Position numbers and translations under genes: made by a program
The notes under the pieces: generated by a model
Told to the model about the DNA's origin: nothing
The model's input: only the letters and a program-made list of their open reading frames with translations
Database searches by the model: none
Part shown: positions 50,599-62,500 of the stretch, one piece after another
How positions within the stretch are numbered: the first letter of the stretch is position 1
Layout of the letters: each line of letters begins with the position of its first letter
Assembly: GCA_022605955.1 (NCBI GenBank)
Contig: JAKCOZ010000001.1
Location: 78,604,520-78,668,519 of the forward strand
Direction of reading: 5' to 3'
Length of the DNA: 64,000 bases
Source: Rallus limicola
Lineage: Eukaryota; Chordata; Aves; Gruiformes; Rallidae

Positions 50599-52877
50599 AA
50601 AGTATACAAACTTACCTGTCTCCACTGGTGTGGAAGGGAGGTGGAGGGCATTTTAGCAACCCCTGTGTGCAGATTTATTGAGGGCAGTGATGGAGGAAAA
50701 CAATGTGAGACTGGATCTGTAAGAAGCAGGCACTAAGCTATCCTCAGAGTCAAAGGTCTGCCTTTCTCATTTTCACACATCTGTCTGAGAAATTAAATTG
50801 AATGCATACAAAAAAAAAAAGAAAATGACACCGTCTTCAACAGAGCTTGAAATTAAGTTTGTGCAAGAGCCTCTGGATCATCCCAGGGGAGGGGGCTTCC
50901 CCTCCCTCAAAGTGCAATTTCACCTCCAGTCAACCTCAAGCGTGATGAGAGACTGAGAGAGGTACCTCGCTCCATTTAATAAGATTCATTCTTGCTTGCT
51001 TTTTTCTCTTTCCCCTTCTACTCCGTGCCTGGTCTCCTGGGGCCTGCACTAGATCCCTGTTGAAAACACAGCAGAGTGGCTGGGAAGTGTGGCCTTGAAA
51101 ATGCAGGGCCCAAGGAGAAGGGGGATCGACGTGCTGGTGTAACAGACCGATACCAAGCAGGGTGCTCATGCAGCGACAGTAAATGTATCTTACCTACTGC
51201 CCTCCCAACACCCGGGATTTCTAGCAAGGGAAGAGAGGGGTAGCGTTAGACCTTGTACAGGCATTGTAGAAACTTTGAGCCACTACAGCCAAGCAGAGCT
51301 GCCCCTCTTTTTTGAGGGGTGACTGTTTTTTTTCTAGAGTGGTGGATGTTTCAGGTACCTTTGGCCACAGCAGTTCTTTCTCAGCCTTTCACAGGATTTT
51401 GTCTTGTAAACTTCACATTGCACTTGAAGCAACACCTCTGTGAATGTTTTTTTATTACACAGATATGGACTTGGCTTGTATTCTAGTATGCTAAATTTTC
51501 AGCAATGCTTACTCAAAAGATTCTTTTAAGTGCTTCCATTTTTCTGGGAGGGTGGGTCCAGAAGATGCAATGGGCTGTATTCCAAAGACCCACAAGCTAT
51601 TGCCCTCCCCTGCTTCCCATCACACAATGTCCTAAGCAACTGATCCTCTTCCAGAAGGAAGGAAGGAAGTTGAAAAAAGTCTCTTAAGAGGTTTCATGGC
51701 CTCCAGAACCTATTGGGAGAGATTGTGGTACCATGTTCCTGCAGGACATCCCTTATGTCTGCCAGGAAAACTTGCCCTGGCTCTTCCCAGAGGGGAGGAC
51801 AGTATGCAGTAGCTGCCTGGCCCAACAGAGCTTGAGTGGACACAGTGCCCATGTGGAGCAGACCTCCCTGTCACCCACCAGACCCCCACAGAACCAGGCA
51901 GACTGCGCACTGCCAGCAGCTGCTTGTTTAGGATGACCATGCGGTGAAGCTTGCCATTCCACTAAGACAGCTTGTGGCACCTTTCCCCTTTCCCTGACTG
52001 CCTGCTCGGTGTTCTGACCACCACTCACTTCTGAGTTGTGGTCAGCACCTTTGCAGAGGAATCTCAGCAAGGATGGTCATCGTCACACCAAAATGATAGC
52101 TAGAGATGCCATGAGACTGCAGAGTTTAGCCTATATTCTCCCATCTCCTTCTGTCTCTTTCCTTTATCACCATAATGCAGGCACCAGTCTCAGGGACCTG
52201 AGATGGTTTTGTTTGAATTTCTCTTGTAGCAAGGTCAGAAGACTGAAGCAGGTACCTTTGAAATGAGAACAGCTAAACCAATACATTGTACATTAGAGAG
52301 TCTGTTCTGTTTTCCTGGAAAAGGTGTAAGCACCTATGCTGCAAGACAAGACAAAGGTGCAATACTGTACAGTTCACATAATATTTAATAACGCTCTTAT
52401 ACCATTCAATATAAATAAATAACCATTAAAAAGTACTTTCTTGACATTCTGTTTCCTTCATCAACAGTATTTTCTGCAACAGGAAATGTTAGTAATATTC
52501 CTTGGTTGGTGAATTGGATGAATCTCAGAGAACATGAATATCAGGTGCTAATATGCTAGTAAAAACCAGCCACAGGATGCCTTCTCTTCTTTAAATCCTT
52601 CAGCCTTGGTCTGCAGCTTCCCTTTCTCACGGCATTCACCTTCCCTGAAGCCTGTGGCTCTGACTGCTGCTCCACTCCTGGGCTCTCCCACCCAGCTCTG
52701 CCAACCTGTGGTGCCTGTCACTCACCTACCCTTAGCTGATACACCTTGGCCAGCAGCAGTCCTTGCTGCTCTACTGGGAAAAGAGTATTAGTGCTGAACA
52801 GGTCCAAATGTCTGCTAGTCTGGAATATCAGTCATCTACATCCATGCTATCCATAGAAGGTCTGGGTCCCACACAAT
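50599..52877. other. Unassigned stretch
   Basis: No exon, RNA gene or repeat family recognised. An AT-rich block near 52370-52430 includes a minus-strand ATTAAA (about 52384). This could serve the exon-like frame that ends at 52878. Confidence 0.4.
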
Positions 52878-53135
52878 TTAGTGACTGACAGACTTTCTTG
52901 ATTCACAAAAACCATCCTTCACGGGGCCAGGCTTGGGCAAGAAGGGATATGGTGCAGAAGGGCTGGTCTTGAGAGCAGACTCTAGCATTGAGCTGACAGC
53001 ATAGCGCATATCACCGGAATCCAGGTCCCCAGTGGAAACACCAGGAATAATAATTTTGCTTATAGGGATGCCGAGAGAAAAGCTCTCTGAAAACACATGT
53101 GTGGGGGTATCTTTTGCAATGGGAATAGATCCTTG
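52878..53135 (-). CDS. Exon-like open stretch of unknown gene (candidate terminal exon)
   Basis: After a possible acceptor ('ggtgggtgtttgtag' on the minus strand), 85 codons are open down to a TAA at 52878. Composition looks protein-like, rich in Ser, Pro and Gly, with charged clusters such as 'TGDLDSGDMRYAVSS'. I do not recognise a family. The pyrimidine tract is weak and no upstream partner exon was established, so this may be chance. It could be the tail of an unannotated minus-strand gene. Confidence 0.25.
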   Translation of the reverse strand, partial: QGSIPIAKDTPTHVFSESFSLGIPISKIIIPGVSTGDLDSGDMRYAVSSMLESALKTSPSAPYPFLPKPGPVKDGFCESRKSVSH

Positions 53136-55576
53136 CTACAAACACCCACCTTCAGTACCAAAACCCTATGTAGGGCCTGTGCCAGGGAATTAACCACTAT
53201 ATCCCCTCCTGTTCATATGGGCAGAAACCCTGCCCATCTCAGAGGAGAAAACCAGAAGATCATAAATCTTGCTCACTCACTGAAACCGCAAGAAAGGGGG
53301 ACATAATCCTGGTTTAATGCCATGTGGAAGCATTGAGCCTACCTACCTGGTGGCAGGATGGGTTGGCAAAGGCCACTGGAGTGCAAGGCCTGTTACCTCC
53401 TGCACAGGAGAGCACACAAAGCGCTGACAAATGGAGAATAAAGGTGTTTTGTGGATGCCGGGCTTCCTTCATGCTATCTCATAGGCCAGTATGTCGGGCC
53501 TTGCTCTTTAAAGACCTTCCCTAGGGCCCAGAGAAGACACCGTATTCACAGCCCACTCTGTATTTCTGCATGCTGAGATGGGTGGCAGGGTGGCCTTGTA
53601 GTGCCAGGTGTGTCCATCTAGAAAGACCCTGGCCTAAGCCTCACTAAACACAGTCTCCATTTCTCTGCTTGCTGTCTGTTCTTTAATTTCTCCTGCCTCC
53701 CTCTCTGCCATGAGGCATCTCATCCCTATTGCCCTTTCCTGTACTTTAGCCTCTCTCCTACAGCAGGATGCGTGGCTGCTCATTCCCCATTTGAGGGGAC
53801 ATGGACCCATTTTCCCTCTCAGATACCCTCCAAAGTGACCCTTTCATGGAGGCTTCCCAAGATGCCATGGGAACTATCCACACGTTTTTACTTCGCAGCA
53901 ATTGCTCAGGAGCCAGAAACTTAGTGCCACCCACGTCTCTTGCATAAAGGAACTGTATTTCCCCTCACTGTACTCCCCTGCTTGCTGTGCTTCTGATTAT
54001 TTTGCCAGTTTAAGACACCATTGTAAAGAAACCCCAGGGAGCACAGAACACAGGGCATTCATTGGTGAATGCCAGGCTCTACTGTTCTGGGGCAAGGGGG
54101 AAAATATTCTTTCTTCATGAGCATGTCAGGTGATCTAAGCTAAAAACCAGAACTAAACAAGACAGAGAAGAATTCTAGTATAAATAAATCAACAAATAAA
54201 TAAGTTTCCAGCCAGCCCAGAATTTGCGGAGGTGGGGGGTGGGTAGGGGTGTGTGATTCAATTGCTCGTAACTTTTTCCCCCAGCTGTGAAATCCTCAAT
54301 GTGTTTTGAATGCTTAAAAGCCTCATTTCTCATGGCCTGAGCGAGGATGGTTTTCAGGATACGCTCAGAGGGGTTTTGGGGTCATTCAAGGAATCTTCCT
54401 GGAAAAGTCACGGCGACACCACTCCCCACGCACACACACATGGTACCAACACTTGTGCTTTTAATCCAGCGCATCCTTCTTTCAGTCCTCATTTGCCACC
54501 TCCTCCTTTGTGGGCTGCCTTCCACCTGGCGGTCTTCCTGTTACATGGAGGGAAAGGGAAACCCTTCCTCATGACACTGTCTCCCCTCTCTTCACAGCGC
54601 CACACATGCCTTTCAAAGCCCAACTGGAAAACCTTGTCACATTTGCTATTTCAGCTGTTATCCGTGTGCTCAAGGCATGTTTCCTGATGATGTCTCTCCC
54701 CATTCCCTGACGTTCTGACAGGAGATGAGCACAAGCTGAGGGTTCTTCTTCTCTGAGCACTTCTCACCCACCTCCGCCCCAGAGAGGTGTCTTCCTCTCT
54801 ATGTGTGATTTGAGGCTACTGGAGGGCCTGATGGTGCTGCAGCAGGGTCCCAAGCTAGGAACAAGATTTTCAAGTCCACCCATCTTTGCCCCTGCTTCCT
54901 GGTCTCTGCAGTGAGATGCAGAGGCATGGTCTTCGATGTGCAGTACCTGCTGGCTCTCCCTGAGCATGACAGGAACCTTATTCAAAGGGCTCTGGGCCTG
55001 GGATTCAGGGCAGCATTTTCCAAAACAGCCTTAAGTGAGGGCAGTTCAAGTTCTCAGCTGAGGTGTAGGCACCAGATCCCTTCTGAACTCCCAAACCCCA
55101 AACGAGGTGCTTCAGCACAGCTCCCTCCCCAACACTGAAGGCTGATCCAGGTAGGTATCTGAGTGCATCCTTCAGAGGGAGAGCCTCTCTCAGGCTAGCT
55201 TTGTTTTTAATCTGCTTTGAGAGCACACCAACTTCAGGACGACAGGTCCATGTTTGTGCTTTTGAGACGACTCCCGTCCTTGACCTACTGTAGCTTGCAG
55301 CTGCTGTACTGAAGCTTAGATTTCATTATAGGCCAGGGGGTTCTTCAGAGGCACCCACATCCACTCCGGATTTCAGCCTCTGTGCTGGCACAGCGCAGAA
55401 TGGAGATTGCATCTAATAAATTTAAGGAATGGTTAAAAACACAGAGCCCTCAGAGGAAGGGAAGTATTCCTCTCCCAGGCAGGGAATGGGAGCCAGTGCA
55501 TGAAGTCAAAGGTAAAGAGCTGTAGGATCACAGGGCACCACATCAGCTCTGTCCCTGCTTTGTTACCACCTTTCAG
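53136..55576. other. Unassigned stretch
   Basis: No recognisable gene. Several open frames of 60-125 codons overlap on both strands at 54300-55230 without a clear winner. It contains one copy of a 41-bp motif (55029-55069) repeated at 56391-56431. Confidence 0.4.
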
Positions 55577-55731
55577 GCTGGTCGGGATGGCTACGTTTAG
55601 GGGTGTTTATCATCCTCCAATGGTGGAGCTGAGGGACTGGCAGAACAGGCAGGGCACGCAGGAGCTGCTATGGTCGCTGACATACTTCAGGAGGAATCGC
55701 TGCCCGCTGCCTCTGTCAAAGCAAACACAAG
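55577..55731 (+). CDS. Exon-like open stretch with good splice sites, unknown gene
   Basis: A 155-bp segment is bounded by 'gttaccacctttcag' on the left and 'caag|gtaaggtaag' on the right, an acceptor and tandem donors of good quality. One frame stays open and would encode about 51 residues including 'GVYHPPMVELRDWQNRQG'. I recognise no family. The minus strand also has an acceptor-like end here, so strand is not certain. No neighbouring exons were found. Confidence 0.25.
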
Positions 55732-56676
55732 GTAAGGTAAGAAGGAGATAGAGGTGTCGATACCACACCCAGTACAACAGAGTCTGAAGCACATTTCCAA
55801 CAAGGCTGTCCTCTGGCTCAGGTAGACACCAGGCAGGCATCAGCGAGCAGGTTCCTCAATGTCACTACGTACAGGTTTGGGCTGGGATATGGCTGAAGAG
55901 CTGCTTGTTCCATCTGCACTGCAGAGCCCTAGCTGGAATATTTTATCTATGAATTAGAGAAGGTTTTTGAAAGTGGTGTGTTGTTTGGGTTTGGGTTTTT
56001 TCCTTCTTTCCGTAAAATCTTTATTTTAACCTCTCTGATATTTTTTTCAAGAGAGAGCAGGAGGACAAGATCTGAGGATCCCTCTCCTGAGAGCTCTGAA
56101 ATGCAGGTGAATTTATTTTTCCATTTCCAAGTATCACAAGGAAGGGGGAGTCCTATGCCAACCTAAGCAAACTCTTCTCTCTCAGATGCCTGTGAAAAGC
56201 GGTTAGCAGCAAGAAGAGGTAGTTCTTATAACACCAACCTTGAGTGATAATTTTCAGGGGTTTAACAAAAAAAAAGTACAAAATTAAATTATGTCTCTTG
56301 CTCTCAGAAGCCAAAGCCTGTGTTTTGAGGGGATTTCAATACAGTCAGCAGAGTCATATGCTGTGATAGCTTTTGGTTGCTCCAAAGCAACCTTAAGTGA
56401 GGGCAGTCTGCTTTCTCAGCTGAGGTATAGGTGATAGCTTTTGGTTGCTTTCGGTTGGCCCCTGCCACAATACAGACAATCCCAAGGATTTCCAACACCC
56501 TCCACACAGCCCTTCCTACTCTGCACATGCCCGCAGTGTTTCTCAGAGACCAGGCTTAGAGCCATTCTCCACAGTATCTCCACAGTGAAAGCTTTTGTCC
56601 TGCTGAAGATGGGCTCAGAGACCCCCTTTTGGCCCCTCCTGCACCTCCACTTTGCATGAGGAGGCTGGGGAAGTTG

Positions 56677-56695
56677 CTGAGGATCTGATCCTCAG
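56677..56695. repeat. 19-bp palindrome
   Basis: 'CTGAGGATCTGATCCTCAG' is a perfect inverted repeat around a central T. A sister palindrome occurs at 57201-57221. Confidence 0.85.
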
Positions 56696-57200
56696 TTTCA
56701 GCACAACTCAGATCCTGTGCAGTGGTTCTCGGGGCAGCAAAACAAAGCAGAATTTCTACTGCAGAAAAGAAAAACACTTTCCTTTTTTTTAAATGCTGGG
56801 CTTTTTTTTTTTTTTTTTCTTTTTTTTGTTGTTCTTGTTTCTCATGAGAAGCAAAACCCTGACCTGTCTTATTGCCCCCCCTTGGTGGATCTGCTTCAAT
56901 TTGGGGCATAGAGTTTTCTCCCTCAGACTCACAAACACTGCCATGGCTCAGCTGGACACAGCTAAGGGTGGTGGGGTCCATGGGCAAGGAAGAGAGTGGA
57001 CTCCATCTGGGACAAAATAACTGCTATTTGTGCAGAACCCCTCGAAGCCCGATCTTACACTGTGCTTGTGGCAACCCACCAAGCAGGCACGCGTGCCAAG
57101 CAGCCATGCGAGTGGTGGAACGAGGGATTAACAGACCACCAAGTCCCTCATCCAGCCATGTCTGCCTGGCTCACATCAGCAGGCAATGAAGGGGAAAGCG

Positions 57201-57221
57201 GTTGAGGATCTGATCCTCAAC
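57201..57221. repeat. 21-bp palindrome
   Basis: A perfect inverted repeat of 10 bp per arm around a central T. It shares the core 'TGAGGATCTGATCCTCA' with 56677-56695, with the outer pair changed from C-G to T-A. Confidence 0.85.
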
Positions 57222-57511
57222 AAGGACAAACTGCCAGGAGGGAAAGCCAGAAATACTCTCCCTACTTTATCTAAGAACAGACATCCTCAGGGGAGCAATT
57301 TTGCCACTTTTTTTTTTTTTTTTCCCCTTCCTCAGCACTGGCTTATCTAGATCATGTCTGTCAAGGTTCTGAAGCTCAGCAGCCGTGTTGGTAGGGATCT
57401 CTAAACCTTACCCCAGCCATCAGCAGAGATCTCAATTTAAATCTTTAAGGTGGGCGGGATGGGGGGATGCGATCTGATGATTTTGTTGGACGGGCCAGTG
57501 AAGCAATTTAC

Positions 57512-57618
57512 CTTGCAGGTGTCTCCTGGAGTGGATGCCAGCTGTCTGCTTGGCAGGCCAGAGCAGCCACCCCACATGGCAGACACTGGTGCAAAAGGGA
57601 TTGTGGGCACATTCTCTG
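57512..57618 (-). CDS. Exon-like open stretch, unknown gene
   Basis: On the minus strand 'ccttcccacttgcattag' could act as acceptor and 'cctgcaag|gtaaat' as donor around a 107-bp open segment. The plus strand also has an acceptor-like sequence at the same edge, so neither strand nor coding status is secure. No similarity recognised. Confidence 0.18.
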
Positions 57619-58523
57619 CTAATGCAAGTGGGAAGGTTCCTTCAAAATCCATGGAGCCGGCCCAGTCCAGAATCTGGCTTGAAAGCACCGCAGAGGATAG
57701 CTCTAGAGAAGGGTGCCAGTCCTGCTTCTGAATGAGTGGCAGTGTCTTGATGTCTCAGACTGGTTGCTTCCCTTTTCCACAACAAATGACTTATGGGGAG
57801 CCATTCCCCTGAGAATCCGTACTGGGTGTGCGGCATTTCTCATGGAGGGTGGCTGAGTGGCCAGGGAGAGAGGGTGAGGACAAAAGCAATGATGCATAAA
57901 CAGCACATTTAAGAAAAAAATCCCATCCACTCTGTTAACCCCTCCTCTGACGAGTAGGCAAGGCAGGTCAGAGAGATGACTCTGAGTTTTTATAAGCCTG
58001 CTCATCCTTTATTACTTATTTATTAAGTGGTACCTCCAGACCAGTTAACCGGATTCTTTGTCCTTATGACCTGAGTTTGGGTGATCATAGCTTTAGCCTA
58101 CTGCAGACCCAGCAGGGGTGGGCATGTCAAATGAGCTGGTTACTGCTAGAAGATTTCACAGAAGCACAAGTTAAAAGAGGGGCAGCTGCCTATGTGTGGG
58201 TGTCCAGCATCGTTTATGGGCTTCTAGGATATCCGAGATACTCACAAAAAGCTGGCAGATGTAGCACAGAGTTTGTGCCCTATAGGAGGGACATTCAGGT
58301 TACCCTGGGGTCCCTGTGGCAGCACCAGGTGTCTATGTTTAGGCAGCCGACTCCCATCATTTCCATCTGCTGCTGGGTCCGCAGGCGCTGGGATTGCTTT
58401 GCACTCTGTGACTTGGAGAGGATGAGACGGTGCAGAGCTGCTCTGTGCAGCTGCCAGTGATGCACACAGCACATCAGTGCAGAAGCTGAAATACTCATCA
58501 CTGCCTGTATAAAAGCTGCCAGT

Positions 58524-58529
58524 TTTATT
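58524..58529 (-). terminator. Poly(A) signal for the B3GAT1-like transcript or a further terminal exon
   Basis: TTTATT on the plus strand is the first canonical AATAAA on the minus strand after the B3GAT1-like stop at 59548. It implies a 3' UTR of about 1 kb. It also lies about 240 nt past the stop of the open stretch at 59121-58768. Confidence 0.55.
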
Positions 58530-58767
58530 TGCACCAGTGGAGATGAGCTGGAGTGGATATTGGGGTCAGGACTGAAAGCAGCCCCAGAATACCTTCTAAA
58601 GTAGGAGTAAATCGTTCAGCATCCCATATCCTGACACAGATATGAGTCATTCCAGAAAGAGCTGAGTACTCCAAAATTGGAGACTTTTACTCTTTCTGGA
58701 CTTCAGAGCTAGGAATCTGCTGAGGGCAGACATGAAGGTCAGAGGGCATGGCAGCTGGCAGGGCGGG

Positions 58768-59121
58768 TCATAGCTCCTCTGGAGCCTGTTCTCCATCAGT
58801 CTCTATTTCTAAGCATACATCACTGACCTCTGTACCTTCCAGCTCTTGGGTGGTTGCCATAATCCTCCTCCTGCTGCTGAACCTGGCTCTGGGGACCACA
58901 AAGGCACTCCTCATGCCTTCACTGTTTCTCGCAGCAGCAAATGTATTCCTGGCTCTGGTGATGCTGGTATTGAGCCCCTCAAACTCTGTGAGAGCCTGCG
59001 TCAATTGCTCTTTACTGGCTCCTGTTTTGAGGTCATCTAAGTGTTTCATCAAACTTTTCCTGCTGCAGCTACACCACAGTTGCTCACACAAGATAAAAGT
59101 TGAAGGTGGAGGCATGGAGCA
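58768..59121 (-). CDS. Candidate alternative last exon or unknown terminal exon
   Basis: A strong acceptor ('ccaccacctctttctgcag' on the minus strand) is followed by 117 open codons and a TGA at 58768. The predicted tail is charged and helical ('KEQLTQALTEFEG', 'TRARNTFAAARN', then an acidic end), which reads more like protein than UTR. It starts in phase 0, the same phase as the donor of B3GAT1-like exon 3 at 60129. It could therefore be an in-frame alternative last exon of that gene. Such a product would lack the 'WHTRTE' donor-binding segment. Otherwise it is simply part of the 3' UTR. No family recognised. Confidence 0.35.
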   Translation of the reverse strand, partial: CSMPPPSTFILCEQLWCSCSRKSLMKHLDDLKTGASKEQLTQALTEFEGLNTSITRARNTFAAARNSEGMRSAFVVPRARFSSRRRIMATTQELEGTEVSDVCLEIETDGEQAPEEL

Positions 59122-59547
59122 CTGCAGAAAGAGGTGGTGGGGCTGCTGGGGAAAAGCTCATCTGCAGGAGTGTAATCTCTTTGCATGCACTGTAGGACAG
59201 CTCCCACACTGAAGACAGTTTGGATCTGAGAGAAATAGGGGAGCAACGAATTTGGCTTATCATTGTTACTGAGTGAAACCACAAGGTTCTGCTGCCACTC
59301 CTCTCTGTATGCAGGCAAAGCTTCCATGTGGACTGCAAGGAGGCTTGAATGAGTATGAAACCAAAACAGTAAGTGGACAAAGATGAGGATCTACTTGTGC
59401 AAGGAGTGGCATAGGGAAGTTACCAGGACAATCATATATGGAGTATTTGAGGAAATAATGGCATAAATAAGAGAAAAGGTGCAGATTATTTGCCTTGCCA
59501 AAGCCAATAAAGACAAAAATACTCACACCCTGGAGCTGACTCTCTGC

Positions 59548-62500
59548 TTACACCTCTACTCTGGGGTCTGTAAATCCACGCTTGCCTTCGTTAACCAGAG
59601 TGGGCCTTTCAGTTCTCGTGTGCCAGACCAACACCTAGAGGGAATCACAAAGAGTTCAGGGGCTGTGGATGCCATGGAAACGCTGAGAGCAGTGCATCCA
59701 TTGCGTGGGATCCTCCGCAACCCAGAGCTCACAGCTGTTTGAAGCATGTGATTCAAATGGCTTGAACCTGGGAGAGACTTCACAGGTATGTGAAACAGTG
59801 ACAAGGAGGAGGGATCATTCTTGGTGGAAAACCCAGGCTCAACCCTCTGCCAATCCTCCTGGATTTTGGAGAAGCAATCTGGGTGTGGATTGTGTGGCTG
59901 AGGCTCGCTCTTAGCACAGTTAGAGTGCAATAGCACTGACTGTTCCTCAGTGCTCTATGAGCTTCACATCTGTGAAGCATTTGGCAAGCTTTTCCCGTCT
60001 GTCCCAGCACTGTTTGGTGCTGGCACAGGACAGCCACAGTGGAAGATGGAGGAGCATGGCAGCAGGCCGCAAAACCAGCCAGTAGCTGGCAAGGAGAATT
60101 TATCTTCAAGGTCTCTTGTCCTACTCACCTTTGTGCAGTTGGCTGCTTTGGGCTCCAGCCCGTCCATCGTCACTAGATCCTTCAGCAGACTGGTTTCTTG
60201 GTAGCCTCCTTTAACTCCCTCTAGCTTGAAACTGGCCTGAGGCTTCTCCAAGATCAGCTTGATGCTGATAGCAAATCCAGCCATGTCAATAGCAAAGGGC
60301 CGGTTAGGGTCAAAGACGGTTTTCCAGCCCACCACCTTCCCTGCTGGGCTCACTTTTGGGGATTCATATCGCAGCCCCCCAACAAAAGCCACTGGCCAGA
60401 CTGACACCCTCCTTGTGTAGCGCATCTGTGTGCCAGAAAGAGACAGTGCTGTGAGAATTCAACCCCACGGGGTTTGTCCCAACCCATTAGTGCACCATCC
60501 TGGGCCTGTCTTGCCCTGTTGCCCTGTTGTCTTCCCACAAAACCACCCAGCTCTGGGCAGCACCAGCTCTTGTTCACCTCTGCTACTGCTTGAAGAGCTA
60601 CAGCTGTTATGGCACGTTCTTTCTCTGAACACCAGGCTCACGGCTTGGCTGTGCCCACGTTCAGTCCCTCACAAGGACAGCCTTTGCTTTTCAGACATCA
60701 TGATCTGAAATTTTATAATTTTTTTTTTTTTTTTAAATGTTCTCATTTTGGTACATGCCAAACAAAACTTCTGCAGGGCCTCTAGCTCCACATTATCAAC
60801 TTCATTCATTCCAACTTCACCCTCACATAAATAATCTCCCTCCTTGAATGATGCAATTTTGCCCTCATTTACTGCAGACTCCCCCCCTCGCTCCTACTCC
60901 CCCCCCACCCCTGCTTTGTTTTTCCATTCATAACCACTGCCTAAAAGACTGGGGTTTTACTGCAACTGTCAGGAAGGACCTGGAAAGAAACAAGAAAGGA
61001 TGAGCTTAGCAGAAAGCTACAAAATTCTGAATACCGGAAATGCGTTCCGGTGCATAACTCTGTATTTCAAGTGGTGTAGCACAGTTTGGCTTAAATTGGT
61101 GGCAAGGGAATTCAATGAATAATCATTTTTGCAAGTTTACAGTAGACTTGGCATCTCACAATAGCCAGGTTTCCAGCAGAAGTCTGGGAAAGCTTCTGCA
61201 GTCCCAGAGGCACAGCCCTGTGGTGGTACTCAGAGTACAGAAGGGCAGTCAAGGAGAAAAGGTGGATTAGAAAGTCAGTCAAGTTTCCTAGCATCCCCTA
61301 CCCTTAACAGCCCTGCAACAGTGTACATTTGTGCTTTGCCAGAAATTTGTCTTTGGTGCTTATTTAAATCAGGTCAGCTCTCCCTGAGGAGAGATATAAA
61401 TTCTGGAGTCTATATCCTCTGGACTCTGGGAAAAAGGGGCTGTAGCTGGTGCAGTGGTGTACACCATGGCAGATGTGCTCTTTGCTCTTTGGGCCCTCCA
61501 GAGCATGGCCACTGGGTTTGCATAACTATAGGTCTTTATCTGCCCTATACCCCACTCCTACTGAGTGCAGGTCAGGTGAGGAGGGCTCTAGACAGCATGC
61601 CAGAGCCCTTGTCTCACAGTTGATGCTAAAAGTCCACGTGGTAGCCCTATCTCAGAGGTTTCTGCAAGGGCATTAGTCCTCAAGAGGCTTTGCAGCTGTA
61701 TCCTGCTTTTCTGTCCCATTTACTTTCATGGCACTTACCTCTTCAAAAAGCTCCAGGCTGTAGGTGTTGTCATCGTCAGCAAAGTACACTACCCCTTCTG
61801 GTGGTGCGGTGTTGCTGAAGCTGTCCCTCAGCCAGTGCAGCCCCAGGTTCCTCTGCAGTGTCCCTCTTGGTGTGTGGGATGGGATCCAGGACAGCCCCAG
61901 CTTCAAACTCTTGGGTGTCTCTACATTGAGGTGGGTGAAGTTGAGCCCTGCCTTCTCCAGCAGGTTGGATACCAGGTTGGTTCTCCGTGGAGAGTCCTCC
62001 ACCACCACCCAGTGCAGGTTCTGTACGTGTAGGAAGGTGTTGGCCAGTCGGGTCAGTTCAGCTTTTTGCACTGGCCGGGTGTAGGTTGGGGTGATAACGA
62101 AGATGGTCGGCAAGGTGTCTGACCACGGGGGAGGCCTGGAGTACACATAATTCTGGATGATTTTAGGTGTTGACCCTATGCTTTGCTGCTGTCGAATGCA
62201 TGATGGGAAGCCTTCTTCTCTCAGTGCAGATGTACCATTGAGGAGAGCTTTAGAGGTCACGTTCTCATCTGTCTCTTCTGGGTCAAAAGGAAGGAAAGAG
62301 AGGAAGAAAAGTGTTAAAGAACTAATCACTGCTGTGCTGCCTCCTCTCCAGGGAGTGGCTGGGGACTCATCTGTCTGCAGTCACTGCTCAGCACATCAGC
62401 ATCCTCTCCCCAAAGCCAATCTAAGGTGCATCTTTAATGCACTCTTAAGAATGGTTTGTGTTCCTGCTGTAGGCAAACCCTGAGGAGCCCTTCAGGCAAG

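Noticed and set aside
58748..59212. 154-codon plus-strand frame with hydrophobic segments resembling a membrane protein
   Set aside because: It is the antisense shadow of the charged minus-strand stretch at 59121-58768, which has the better acceptor and poly(A) signal.
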